From assembly GCF_001889605.1 (NCBI RefSeq), contig NZ_CP018171.1:2812501-2876500 (forward strand): a DNA stretch of 64,000 nucleotides. Reading direction: 5' to 3'. Below the pieces are notes generated by a model that was not told where the DNA came from, ran no database searches, and saw only the letters and a program-made list of their open reading frames with translations. The number at the start of each line of letters is the position of its first letter. Within the stretch, counting starts at the first letter, position 1. This stretch comes from Aquibium oceanicum (GTDB lineage: Bacteria; Pseudomonadota; Alphaproteobacteria; Rhizobiales; Rhizobiaceae). Made by a program: the position numbers and the translations under genes. Below, piece by piece: positions 8,015 through 16,945 of the stretch.

Positions 8015-10045
8015 ATGACGAGCGCCGCGACCTGGAATGTCGGCATAGACGTGGGTGGGACATTCACCGACATCGCCGCGGTCAACGGCGGTGACGGTCG
8101 AATGGAGGTCCTCAAGCTGCCGTCCTCGCCCTCTGATCCGGCGCAGGCCATGCTCGAGGGGCTGTCGCGGCTGGCAGAGCGGATCGGGGTCACGGGCGCG
8201 GCCTTCACGCGTGTCGCGCACGGAACGACGGTCGCGACCAACGCCCTCATCCAGGGGCGCGGGGCGCGGCTTGCCATCGTCACCACCCGCGGGTTTCGCG
8301 ACGTGCTCGAGATCGGGCGGCAAACACGCCCCCTCATGTTCGATTTCCACACCGACAGTCCTCCGCCGCTGGTTCCGCGGGACCGCCGGATCGAGGTAGA
8401 CGAACGCATCCTCGCGGACGGGTCGATCCATCGCGAACCGACTGAGGACGAGATCGCCCGCGTCGTCGAAGCGGTCGCGTCGTCTGGAGCCGACGCCTGC
8501 GCGGTGTGCCTCATTCACTCCTACCGGAACCCCGACCACGAAGCCCGCATCGGCGCCGCGCTCCAGGCGCGGATACCGAACCTCTTCCTTTCCCTCTCCC
8601 ACGAGGTCCATCCGGAATTCCGCGAGTTCGAGCGGTTCTCGACGACCTCGATCAACGGCTTCGTCCAGCCCGAGATGGCCGGCTACCTGGCCCGCCTCCG
8701 TGCAGGGCTCAAGGCGAACGGGTGCGGGGCGGAGATCGGCATCAACCAGTCGTCGGGCGGGCTGATGCCGCTTAGCCGCGCGGCGCAATTGCCGGTACGA
8801 ACGACGCTGTCGGGTCCGGCCGCCGGCATCGTCGGTGTCCTGGAAACGCTCGGCGACAGTTCGGTAGGTAATTTCATCACCCTCGACATGGGCGGGACGT
8901 CGGCCGACGTGAGCCTGGTGCGCGGATTCAAGCCGACCTTCACGTCGGAGCGCGAGATCGAGGGACGTCCCGTCAAGGTGTCGTCTATCGACATCAATGC
9001 CGTCGGCGCTGGCGGCGGGTCGATCGCCTGGATCGATACCGACGGCCTCATGAAGGTCGGGCCGCAGAGTGCGGGCGCGGTGCCGGGACCGGCCTGCTAC
9101 GGGAAGGGCGGCGATCGCCCGACCGTCTCCGACGCCAATCTCGTGCTCGGTCGATTGCCGGCGGTGCTGATCGACGGCGAGATGCGGCTCGACGAAAAGG
9201 CCGCCGCCGCCGCCATCGGCGGGCTCGCGGCCGATCTTGGTCTGCCGATGCAGGAAACCGCGCTCGGCATCATCGAAATCGTCAATGCGACGATGGTCCG
9301 CGCGATCCGGCAGATCTCGGTGGAGCGGGGGATCGATCCGGAGGGGTTCGATCTCGTCGCCTTCGGCGGTGCAGGCCCGCTTCACGGGGCGGAAGTTGCC
9401 CGCGCGCTGGGCATTCGCAGGGTGATCGTCCCGGCCCGTCCCGGACTGCTGTGCGCCCAGGGTCTGCTGAATGCTCCCTTGCGGGAGGACTACGTGGTGG
9501 CGGTCGGAAAGCGGCTCGATCCGGCGGGCATGGACGCGCTTTCCGACGGCATCGCAGCGCTCGCCGCAAAGTCAGCCGCATGGTTTCGCTCGCTCGAAGG
9601 GGAGGGCGCGGTCGCCTATTTCGCCGATCTTCGCTTCGTCGGGCAGAACTACGAACTGCGCGTCGAAGTCGAGACCCCGACCGATGAGGCCAGGCTCCGC
9701 GCCGCCTTCGTCGCCCGTCATCGCCAGATGTACGGCCATGCGGACGCGGACGCCTCCATCGAAATCGTGGCGCTTCGCGCGGAGGCGATCCTGCCATTGG
9801 ACGGCGGTCAATGGCATCCGGCCCCGTCCGCGCACGGCGAACCAGAGAGCGTCGGCAAACGGGCCGTCGTCTTCGATGCGCGCGGGAACATAGAAGCGGC
9901 GATCTATCGGCGGGAGGCGATCGGGCCGGGCGACCGCATCGAGGGGCCAGCCGTCATCGAACAGACGGATTCCACAGTGCTGGTGGGCCCCGGCGATCGG
10001 CTCAGCGCCGATGATCGCGGCAATCTCGTGATGGAGGTCGCCTGA
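8015..10045 (+). CDS. hyuA: HyuA: hydantoinase A / 5-oxoprolinase family, ATP-binding subunit
   Basis: A 676-residue protein. It opens with the actin-like phosphate motif GIDVGGTFTDIAAV, followed by HGTTVATNALIQGRGA, the second phosphate motif TLDMGGTSADVSLV near residue 290, and the C-terminal hydantoinase/oxoprolinase core (VNATMVRAIRQISVERGIDP, FGGAGPLHGAEVARALG). HyuA works with HyuB to hydrolyse cyclic amides such as N-methylhydantoin or 5-oxoproline using ATP; related pairs carboxylate ketones. The ATG at 8015 (MTSAATWNVG) lies eight bases after the regulator's stop; an in-frame ATG at 7997 is possible but less likely. HyuB follows two bases after the stop. The substrate cannot be read from sequence, but the neighbouring cyclase points to 5-oxoproline. 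Confidence 0.9.
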   Translation: MTSAATWNVGIDVGGTFTDIAAVNGGDGRMEVLKLPSSPSDPAQAMLEGLSRLAERIGVTGAAFTRVAHGTTVATNALIQGRGARLAIVTTRGFRDVLEIGRQTRPLMFDFHTDSPPPLVPRDRRIEVDERILADGSIHREPTEDEIARVVEAVASSGADACAVCLIHSYRNPDHEARIGAALQARIPNLFLSLSHEVHPEFREFERFSTTSINGFVQPEMAGYLARLRAGLKANGCGAEIGINQSSGGLMPLSRAAQLPVRTTLSGPAAGIVGVLETLGDSSVGNFITLDMGGTSADVSLVRGFKPTFTSEREIEGRPVKVSSIDINAVGAGGGSIAWIDTDGLMKVGPQSAGAVPGPACYGKGGDRPTVSDANLVLGRLPAVLIDGEMRLDEKAAAAAIGGLAADLGLPMQETALGIIEIVNATMVRAIRQISVERGIDPEGFDLVAFGGAGPLHGAEVARALGIRRVIVPARPGLLCAQGLLNAPLREDYVVAVGKRLDPAGMDALSDGIAALAAKSAAWFRSLEGEGAVAYFADLRFVGQNYELRVEVETPTDEARLRAAFVARHRQMYGHADADASIEIVALRAEAILPLDGGQWHPAPSAHGEPESVGKRAVVFDARGNIEAAIYRREAIGPGDRIEGPAVIEQTDSTVLVGPGDRLSADDRGNLVMEVA

Positions 10046-10047
10046 CC

Positions 10048-11642
10048 GTGCTCGTCCGTTCGCCCGGCCAAGAGGCTCTGTCGCCGATCCGCCTGCAGCT
10101 TCTGCAGAATGCGCTGGCCTCCGTCACCGACGAGATGTTCGCGGCACTGACCCGCACCGCTTTCTCCAGCAACATCAAAGAACGGCGGGACCATTCGACC
10201 GCGATCATCGACACGGAAGGTCGTCTGATTGCTCAGGCCGCGCACTCGCTTCCCATCCATCTTTCCGGGCTCATAGGCCTGGTCGGAGCCATCGGCGCGC
10301 GCTATCCGCTGGAGACGATCCGGCCGGGCGACATGTTCATCGCCAACGACCCGCACGAAGGCGGCGGATCGCATCTTCCCGACATCAACACCGCCGAGCC
10401 GGTCTTCGCTAACGGCAAGCTGATCTGCTTCGTCTGCACGATCGCGCATCACGCGGATATCGGCGGCGCGCGCGCCGGCTCCATGGCCTCCGGACTGACC
10501 GAAATCTACCAGGAGGGCATCCGGATACCGCTCGTTAAGCTCTTCGCGCAAGGCGAGCGCGTGGAGGACGTCTGGACGCTCATCCTGTTGAACATGCGCA
10601 TGCGCGAGGAGCGGCTCGGGGATTTCAACGCCCAGTTCGCAGCGTCGCGGCTCGGGCTCCGCAGGATGGAGGAACTGACGGCGACGACCGATCCGGAAAC
10701 ACTGCTCGCGGCCTTCGAGGGCATCCTCGCCGGCACCGAACGCCGCATGCGCCATGCGATCGCAAGCATTCCGGACGGGGTCTATGCGTTCACCGACCTC
10801 ATGGACGGCGACGGGCTGGCCGTTTTCGACATCCCGATCGCGGTGCGGATCGAAGTCGCTGGCGACGAGATCGCGCTCGATTTCGAAGGCACCGGGCCGC
10901 AGGTTCCAGGCAACATCAACCTGGTCTTCAACGGACTGCAATCCACCGTCGCCTTCGCGCTGAAGGTGCTGCTCGATCCACACGCTCCGAACAATTCCGG
11001 GCTTCTGCGACCCGTCACGATCACCGCGCCATGCGGCAGTATCGTGAATGCCACGGCGCCGGCCGCGGTCGCCCACAGGGTGCAGACCGGCATGCGGGTG
11101 GTGGACGCGATCTTCGGTGCGCTGCGGATGCCGTCACCGCGGCGTCCAACGGTTCGAACACCTCCGCGATGTTCTACGGCCGCGATCCGCGGACGGGACG
11201 CGAGTACGTCTACTTCGAGACGCTGGGCGGAGGCTCGGGGGCCCGCCGTACCCGCGACGGCAAGGACGGCGTCCAGGCCGGATTGACCAACACGTCCAAC
11301 CTCCCGGTCGAGGCGATCGAAACGGAATATCCGCTTCTGGTGGAGAACTACAATCTGATCGAGGGATCCGGCGGGGTCGGTCGCACGAGCGGCGGTCGCG
11401 GCGTAGTCCGGGCCATACGCCCGCTCGGCCACGCGACCGTGTTCTCGGGATCGGGGGAGCGGTTCCGACACCGGCCGTGGGGCATCGACGGCGGCGGTGC
11501 GGGCCGTCCGGGCCGGTTCTACGTGCTGCGGGACGGCGTCGAGGAAGCCCTTTCGGAGAAGGCGGACAGGGTCGAGGTCGGACCGGCCGACGTGCTGGTG
11601 GTCGAGACGCCCGGTGGTGGCGGATGGGGGCGGCGCGAGTGA
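10048..11642 (+). CDS. hyuB: HyuB: hydantoinase B / 5-oxoprolinase family, frameshifted
   Basis: A GTG start opens the HyuB fold: SPIRLQLLQNALASVTDEM, RDHSTAIIDTEGRLIAQA, GDMFIANDPHEGGGSHLPDI and VCTIAHHADIGGARAG, where the Asp and His residues are conserved family sites. The frame holds until FGAL at about 11123, then runs into unrelated Arg/Pro-rich sequence stopping at 11286. The expected continuation ADAVTAASNGSNTSAMFYG..., through GGRGVVRAIRPLGHATVFSG to PGGGGWGRRE, lies one base over and ends at 11642. Restoring one G near 11121-11125 would give a normal 531-residue protein. No slippery heptamer is present, so it is a point deletion or a sequencing error rather than programmed frameshifting. 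The rest of the gene shows no decay. Confidence 0.85.
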
Positions 11643-12241
11643 ACGGGGCGCTCCAAATCACCGTCGGCATCCGGCGGCTGCTAGAAGTCGCGCTGCACGC
11701 GATGGCGCTGATGGCCGGGTGGGCCTATTTCGCGACGGCCGGCTTCATCACCCTCGACGTGATCGCACGCGCCTTCTTCGGCGTTTCGTCGGGGGCGACG
11801 ACGGAAATCTCGGGCTATCTGCTCGCATTCGGCATCAGCTGGTCGCTGGCGCACACGCTCGCCGAGCGGGCGCACATCCGGATCGATCTTATGCTCAACA
11901 AGGCGCCACTTTCGGTACGGGTCTGGCTTCACCTGTTCGCCCTGCTCGCGCTTGTGGCGCTGGTGACGATCCTCTGCTGGTCGGCGGTAAACGTCATCGA
12001 GGAGACGCTCCTCTTCGATGCGCACGACCTCTCGGCGCTGCGCATTCCGATGATCGTTCCGCAAGGGCTCTGGAGTTTCGGTCTCTTCATGCTGGCTGTC
12101 TTCGCGATCGCGCTGACGGCGGAAGTGGTGCTGCTCCTCGCTCTGCGAAGGCCGGAAGAGATCGACGAACTCATGCGCCCGCACAATTCGCAGGACGAAT
12201 CGGCGGAGGCGATCCGCGCGGTCGGAGGAGACCGCCGATGA
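11639..12241 (+). CDS. TRAP transporter small permease subunit (DctQ family)
   Basis: A 200-residue membrane protein with four predicted helices, around residues 12-38, 50-70, 88-110 and 135-160. The motif TLDVIARAFFGVSSGATTEISGYLLAF and AHTLAERAHIRIDLM are typical of DctQ-type subunits of tripartite ATP-independent transporters. The subunit associates with the large permease and is needed for sodium-driven uptake of a ligand delivered by the periplasmic binding protein. The GTG start overlaps the hyuB stop (GTGA), and the stop overlaps the next ATG, so all are translationally coupled. A longer open frame upstream is not coding. Confidence 0.88.
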   Translation: MNGALQITVGIRRLLEVALHAMALMAGWAYFATAGFITLDVIARAFFGVSSGATTEISGYLLAFGISWSLAHTLAERAHIRIDLMLNKAPLSVRVWLHLFALLALVALVTILCWSAVNVIEETLLFDAHDLSALRIPMIVPQGLWSFGLFMLAVFAIALTAEVVLLLALRRPEEIDELMRPHNSQDESAEAIRAVGGDRR

Positions 12242-13593
12242 TCGCGCTCGTCGTCCTCCTGCTTTTCCTCCTGCTTTTGGGATGGCTCTGGTTGAGCGGC
12301 GCGTCGGTGGACGTCGACATCTGGCCGATCCTGGCCCTCTGCTTCCTGTTCGGAGGATTCCTGGCAGCCGGCGTCTACATTGCCGCGACGCTGGGCGTGC
12401 TGGGCGTCGTCACCGGCTTCGTGTTCTCGGACCGGCCGTTCTACAACTTCCTCGGCGCGACCGCTTGGACCACCTCGTCCAACTACGTGCTGATCGCGCT
12501 GCCGCTGTTTCTTCTCATGGGCGAGTTCCTTTTGCGGTCGGGCGTCTCGACGAAGCTCTACCGCGCGCTGAACCTGTGGCTCAACCGGCTGCCGGGCGGC
12601 CTTCTGCATACCAACATCGTCTCCTGCGCGGCGTTCTCCGCCATGTCGGGGTCCTCGATCGCAACGGCGGCGACGATGGGGTCGGTGGCACTGCCGCAGT
12701 TCGAGGACACCGCCTACGACAAGAAGGTCGTTCTCGGCTCGCTCGCGGCCGGCGGCGCGCTCGGAAGCCTGATCCCGCCGAGCACGCTGCTCATCATATA
12801 CGCGTTGCTGACCAACACCTCGGCGGGCGCGCTCTACACGGCCGCGATCCTGCCGGCACTGCTGGTGACGGTCCTTTGCCTGCTGGTCATCCTCATCCAC
12901 GGCCTGCGCCATCCGCTGCCGAGGTCGGAGATCAGGATACCGTTGAAGGAGAAGCTGAAGGGCACGGTGGGGATCATCCCGACCGTTCTCCTGATCTGCC
13001 TCGTGCTCGGGACGATCTATGGCGGCCTGGCCACGCCGACGGAGGCCGCGGCGTTCGGGGTGGTCGGCGCGGTGTTCTTCGCGGCCATCGAAGGAAAGCT
13101 CACGCTTAGAACCATCAACGAGAGCGTTCTCGCGGCCGCGCGCAGCACGGCGATGGTGGGGCTGATCCTGATCGGCGCCTTCGTGCTGAACTTCGTCCTG
13201 ACGACCCTGCGGGTGCCGCAGTCTATGGCGGCCTTCGTGGTCGACCTGCCGCTGCCCGGCTGGTCGATCATGCTGGTCATCGTGCTGGTCTACATCGCGA
13301 TGGGCACGGTCATGGAAGGCTTTTCGATGATCGTGACGACCATCCCGGTGATCTTCCCTATCGTCATCCAGCTTGGCTACGACCCGATCTGGTTCGGCGT
13401 GATGATCACGCTCCTGGTCGAGATCGCTCTCATAACGCCTCCGGACGGAACCGTGATGTACGTCCTGCAGGGCCTACGCAAGAGCGGTCCGATCACCGAC
13501 ATCTTCCAGGGAGTGCTGCCGTTCGTGGGAGCCTACTTCGCCGCGATCATCCTCCTGCTGATCTTCCCGGGCATGGCGCTGGTGCTGCTGTGA
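12238..13593 (+). CDS. TRAP transporter large permease subunit (DctM family)
   Basis: A 451-residue, strongly hydrophobic protein with around a dozen membrane segments. SAMSGSSIATAATMGSVALP, GGALGSLIPPSTLLIIYALLT and the C-terminal VEIALITPPDGTVMYV are the re-entrant-loop motifs of DctM. It forms the transport channel of a TRAP system and couples uptake to the sodium gradient. The start ATG at 12238 overlaps the DctQ stop by four bases (ATGA) and has a GGAGGAG ribosome-binding site about ten bases upstream. The matching binding protein is encoded at 15765, separated by two peptidase genes. Confidence 0.92.
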   Translation: MIALVVLLLFLLLLGWLWLSGASVDVDIWPILALCFLFGGFLAAGVYIAATLGVLGVVTGFVFSDRPFYNFLGATAWTTSSNYVLIALPLFLLMGEFLLRSGVSTKLYRALNLWLNRLPGGLLHTNIVSCAAFSAMSGSSIATAATMGSVALPQFEDTAYDKKVVLGSLAAGGALGSLIPPSTLLIIYALLTNTSAGALYTAAILPALLVTVLCLLVILIHGLRHPLPRSEIRIPLKEKLKGTVGIIPTVLLICLVLGTIYGGLATPTEAAAFGVVGAVFFAAIEGKLTLRTINESVLAAARSTAMVGLILIGAFVLNFVLTTLRVPQSMAAFVVDLPLPGWSIMLVIVLVYIAMGTVMEGFSMIVTTIPVIFPIVIQLGYDPIWFGVMITLLVEIALITPPDGTVMYVLQGLRKSGPITDIFQGVLPFVGAYFAAIILLLIFPGMALVLL

Positions 13594-14615
13594 ACGACCC
13601 AATGACGAGAGACGACCGAATGAGCAAGACCGCCGGCCCCCTGATGATTGACCTTCTTGGCGGAGCAGTCGGGCTGCTCACGCCTCCCGCCGACGAGCCG
13701 CTCGCCTATGGCCGCAAACTGCTCGATGGCGGTCTTTCCGCCGTCAACCTGACTATGGCGCTCTATGCGCGCGACATTAAGCCGGTGCTGGTCGAGTTCT
13801 TCGACTACCAGAACCTTTTCGCAGAAGCGCCGCACATGCTCCTCCACGTGAAGACAACGGAGGACATTCTCGAAGCGCGGCGCTCCGGGCGTCTCGGCAT
13901 CATCCAGGGAGTGCAGGGGCTGCATTTCATCGAGGACCAGACGCCCTATATCCAGATTCTCGCGACGCTCGGCCTTCGGGTCGCGGCGCTCACCTACAAC
14001 GAAAGCACGCAGTTCGGTGCCGGCTGCCTCGAACCCGTCGACGACGGGCTCACGCTCCTGGGGCGGCGGGCGGTTCGCGAACTGAACCGGTGCGGCATCC
14101 TGATCGACGTGTCGCATGCGGGCGAGCGCACCAGCCTGGAAATCGCGGAAATGAGCGAGACGCCCGTTGCCGCGACCCATTCGAACGCCAAGGCTCTGGT
14201 GCCGTCGGGCCGCAACCTGACAGACCCTCAGATCAAGGCGTTTGCCGCAGGCGGCGGCGTCATCGGAATTTCGCCATACTCACCGTTCTGCGGGACCGAG
14301 GCGCGCCCGACGCTCGACGACGTGCTCAAGCACTTCCGCTACGTCGCCGACCTCGTCGGACCCGAGCACGTTGCGATCGGCACCGACTTCTTCCCGCACT
14401 CCAAGATCAAGTGGGAGAACGGCACGCGCCGCATGTATCCCGAAATGGTCGGCCCCTACGTCTTCGAAACCCTCTATGCCGAAGGGCTCGCCGGGCATGC
14501 CGATCTGCCGCATCTCCCTCAGGCGCTGGAGAAGGCAGGCTTCAGCGGTCCGGAGGTCGAAGGAATCTGCGGCGGCAATGCCATGCGGGTCCTGAAGGCG
14601 GCGTGGGGGGCCTGA
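13590..14615 (+). CDS. Peptidase M19 (renal-dipeptidase-like) family protein
   Basis: A 341-residue TIM-barrel hydrolase. Recognisable M19 features are YNESTQFGAGCLEPVDDGLTLLGRRAV-type spacing, ILIDVSHAGERT, PVAATHSNAKAL followed by SGRNLTD, and the late metal/active-site Asp in VAIGTDFF. The N-terminal HxD motif (DGHND) of classical dipeptidases is absent; the equivalent place reads MIDLLGGAVG. Several bacterial M19 subgroups share this change, so activity is not excluded but may be altered. M19 enzymes cleave dipeptides, some with D-residues at the C-terminal position. GTG 13590 overlaps the DctM stop (GTGA); ATG 13602 and ATG 13620 are alternatives. In this island it probably acts in the cytoplasm on an imported compound. 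Confidence 0.82.
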   Translation: MNDPMTRDDRMSKTAGPLMIDLLGGAVGLLTPPADEPLAYGRKLLDGGLSAVNLTMALYARDIKPVLVEFFDYQNLFAEAPHMLLHVKTTEDILEARRSGRLGIIQGVQGLHFIEDQTPYIQILATLGLRVAALTYNESTQFGAGCLEPVDDGLTLLGRRAVRELNRCGILIDVSHAGERTSLEIAEMSETPVAATHSNAKALVPSGRNLTDPQIKAFAAGGGVIGISPYSPFCGTEARPTLDDVLKHFRYVADLVGPEHVAIGTDFFPHSKIKWENGTRRMYPEMVGPYVFETLYAEGLAGHADLPHLPQALEKAGFSGPEVEGICGGNAMRVLKAAWGA

Positions 14616-14617
14616 CC

Positions 14618-15742
14618 ATGCTCTTCAATCGTCCCCGCGCCGAGCGCGTCATGGAGCGTGAAGGTCTCGACGCGCTCCTCCTGGCCGATCCGCGCACCTT
14701 TATCTACGCCACGGACTTCCCGGTGCCGTCGACCTTCTCGTTCCTCGACCGGCCTTTCCTAGCGCTGGTCTTCGGCGACCGCGACCACACCGCGGCGGTG
14801 GTCCCGAGCTGGGATTTCGAGGACATGAAGCGGCGCAGCTGGGTTCCCGAAATCCTGGGCTACACGGAATTCGCGACCGACATGGACGGCGACCTCTTGC
14901 CCTCCTGGAAAGCCGCGCTCGACCGGCTGCTGCCGGCGAGCGCGCGAGTTGGCTTCGAAGAGCGCTACCTGCCGGCCTGGATCCTCTCGGCGATCGGCGA
15001 ATTGCGGCCGAACCTGCGGCTCGTGCCGGCGCAGGCGGCGATCCGGGACATTCGCTCGGTGAAGACGCCGGACGAAATCGCGCGCATCCGCGTCGCCACC
15101 ACCGCGATGGAGGAGGCGGTCGGAGACATGTTTGCGGCCACCCGGGACGGCGTGACGGAGACGCGACTCGGCCGGGTCTACGCCGCGGGCGTCGCGGCGC
15201 GGGGCTGCGAGAACATCGCCAACTTCGTGCTGGGCTTCGGCCCGGGCGGGGCCGTCAGCCATGCCGTCCCGGGCGAACGGAAGCTTCGTGCCGGCGATGC
15301 GATCCGCTTCGATCTGGGCGCCCGCTATCAGGGATACCACGCCGACACGGCGGTCACGCGCATGTGGAAATCCATGTCCACAGAGCAGGAGAACCTCTAC
15401 CTCGGATGCCTGGATAGCCAACGCGCTGCGGCGGAACTGCTGCGCGCCGGCCGCCCCGTGCGCGAGCTCTACGACGCCGCCATACGCGTGGCGCGCAAGC
15501 GCATCCCCACCTTCCGCATGGAGCATGTCGGCCACGGGCTCGGAGTGGAGCACCACGAAAGCCCTCCGCTGATCGGCGGCGGGGAAGCGGTTCTCGAAGC
15601 CGACATGGTCATCAACGTCGAGACGCTCTTCCTCGACCCGGAACACGGCGGTTTCGCGATCGAGGACACCTACCTCGTGACCGAGACCGGCGCCCAGCAA
15701 ATCACGGGTTTCGACCGCCAGCCCGTGCTGGAGCCAGTATGA
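14618..15742 (+). CDS. M24-family metallopeptidase (Xaa-Pro aminopeptidase-like)
   Basis: A 374-residue protein with the creatinase-like N-terminal domain (about 1-130) and the pita-bread catalytic domain. All five metal ligands are visible: D232 (RFDLGA), D243 (HADTAVTR), H306 (GHGLGVEHHE), E335 (NVETLF) and E349 (AIEDTYLV). Intact ligands favour an aminopeptidase or prolidase rather than metal-free creatinase. It begins two bases after the M19 stop. The open frame extends far upstream out of register with the M19 gene, but that part is shadow. It may trim an imported peptide or N-acyl amino acid before the ring-opening steps. Confidence 0.9.
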   Translation: MLFNRPRAERVMEREGLDALLLADPRTFIYATDFPVPSTFSFLDRPFLALVFGDRDHTAAVVPSWDFEDMKRRSWVPEILGYTEFATDMDGDLLPSWKAALDRLLPASARVGFEERYLPAWILSAIGELRPNLRLVPAQAAIRDIRSVKTPDEIARIRVATTAMEEAVGDMFAATRDGVTETRLGRVYAAGVAARGCENIANFVLGFGPGGAVSHAVPGERKLRAGDAIRFDLGARYQGYHADTAVTRMWKSMSTEQENLYLGCLDSQRAAAELLRAGRPVRELYDAAIRVARKRIPTFRMEHVGHGLGVEHHESPPLIGGGEAVLEADMVINVETLFLDPEHGGFAIEDTYLVTETGAQQITGFDRQPVLEPV

Positions 15743-15764
15743 GGCGGAAACACAAGAAAAGAGG

Positions 15765-16865
15765 ATGGAACACATGAAGACGAGAATGAGACATCTCATC
15801 GCGGCGTCGGTGATCGGCATCGTTGCCGCTTCCGCGGCGCATGCGCAGGACAATCCGACGCTCAGCGGCGAAGGCGACAAGTTTACGTTGAAGACCGTGA
15901 CGCAGACCCTGCCGACCCTGACGCAGTACACCAAGGTCGAAATGCCGATCTACAAGCAGGTCCCGGACTGGACGAACGGCCGGGTCGCCGTCGAACCGTC
16001 GACCTGGGCCGAATACGGAGTTCAGGCCGCCGACATCCTGAACCTCGTGCGGCAAGGCCAGGTCGATGTCGGGGCTGCTCCGCTGGCACAGGTCTCCGGC
16101 CAGGTTCCGTTCCTCGAGATCGCCGATCTCGCGGGCCTGAGCCCCGACGTGAAGACCGCGCGTTCGGTCGCCGACGCGGTGATCGACGCGTCGAACACGG
16201 AACTCGAGAAGTTCGGCATCCGCATGATCGGGACCTATCCCTTCCCGGCCAACATCATGTTCTGCAAGGATGAAGTGGACAGCCTCGCCGACCTCGAAGG
16301 CCACAAGGTCCGCACCTTCAGCCCCTCGCAGAACGATCTCGTCCAGAGCCTCGGCGGACAGACTGTCTCCATCGGCTTCCCCGAGGTCTACGGCGCGCTC
16401 GAGCGCGGAGTGGCGGACTGTGCGGTGACGGCGGCGCTGTCGGGCAACGCCGCCAAATGGTTCGAGGTGACCAACAGCATGCTGAACATTCCCGTGTCCT
16501 GGGGAACCGGCGGCTACTATGTCTCGCTCGACTGGTGGAACGGACTCGCCCCCGACGTCCAGACCTTCGTCGGCGATCTCTACGCAAAGATCGAGGACGA
16601 GCAGTGGGCATTGGCGGCCGCGGGCACCGCGGACGGCGTCGCCTGCAACTCGGGCGACGAAGCGAACTGCAAGATCGGCCAGCTCGTGTCCGCGGAACAG
16701 GCGATGAGTGTCGTGACCCCGTCAGAAGAGGACATGGCCAAGCTGCGCCAGACGCTGACGGATGTCGTGATCCCCGCCTGGGTCGCCCGCTGCGGGGAAG
16801 ACTGCGCGGCGAAGTTCGACGAGATCCTTGGCCCGGTGACTGGCCTGTCCGCTTCGACGAATTGA
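15765..16865 (+). CDS. TRAP transporter solute-binding protein (DctP family)
   Basis: A 366-residue secreted protein. The N-terminus MEHMKTRMRHLIAASVIGI followed by AAHAQ is a Sec signal peptide with cleavage after AHA near residue 28. FGIRMIGTYPFPANIMFCK, LADLEGHKVRTFSPSQNDLVQSLG and FPEVYGALERGVADCAV are the DctP core, including the Arg in KVRTF that usually binds a ligand carboxylate. It delivers a carboxylated solute to the DctQM pair encoded at 11639-13593. Two Cys pairs near the C-terminus (CNSGDEANC, CGEDC) suggest disulfides. ATG 15765 and 15774 are both possible starts; the second gives the more usual MKTR signal opening. Confidence 0.9.
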   Translation: MEHMKTRMRHLIAASVIGIVAASAAHAQDNPTLSGEGDKFTLKTVTQTLPTLTQYTKVEMPIYKQVPDWTNGRVAVEPSTWAEYGVQAADILNLVRQGQVDVGAAPLAQVSGQVPFLEIADLAGLSPDVKTARSVADAVIDASNTELEKFGIRMIGTYPFPANIMFCKDEVDSLADLEGHKVRTFSPSQNDLVQSLGGQTVSIGFPEVYGALERGVADCAVTAALSGNAAKWFEVTNSMLNIPVSWGTGGYYVSLDWWNGLAPDVQTFVGDLYAKIEDEQWALAAAGTADGVACNSGDEANCKIGQLVSAEQAMSVVTPSEEDMAKLRQTLTDVVIPAWVARCGEDCAAKFDEILGPVTGLSASTN

Positions 16866-16871
16866 TGCGAT

Positions 16872-16896
16872 GCCGGGCGGGACCTTCCCGCCCGGC
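16872..16896 (+). terminator. Strong hairpin between the binding-protein and cyclase genes
   Basis: An 11-base perfect inverted repeat, GCCGGGCGGGA and TCCCGCCCGGC, closes over a three-base loop seven bases after the DctP stop. No T-run follows, so it may be a partial terminator or an mRNA-protecting stem that lifts binding-protein output relative to the downstream cyclase gene. Confidence 0.6.
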
Positions 16897-16945
16897 CACT
16901 GACAGCCGGCGGACAGAGCCGACGAGACTTTCCAGGGAGACGAGT

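Noticed and set aside
11100-11150. Programmed -1 frameshift in hyuB
   Set aside because: There is no X-XXY-YYZ slippery heptamer and no clear stimulatory structure right after it, and HyuB is not known to use recoding. A simple one-base loss explains it.
8015-15742. Creatinine/N-methylhydantoin degradation cluster (HyuAB plus a creatinase-like M24 protein)
   Set aside because: Creatinase lacks the metal ligands, but this M24 protein keeps all five (D232, D243, H306, E335, E349). No creatininase, N-carbamoylsarcosine amidase or sarcosine oxidase is nearby.
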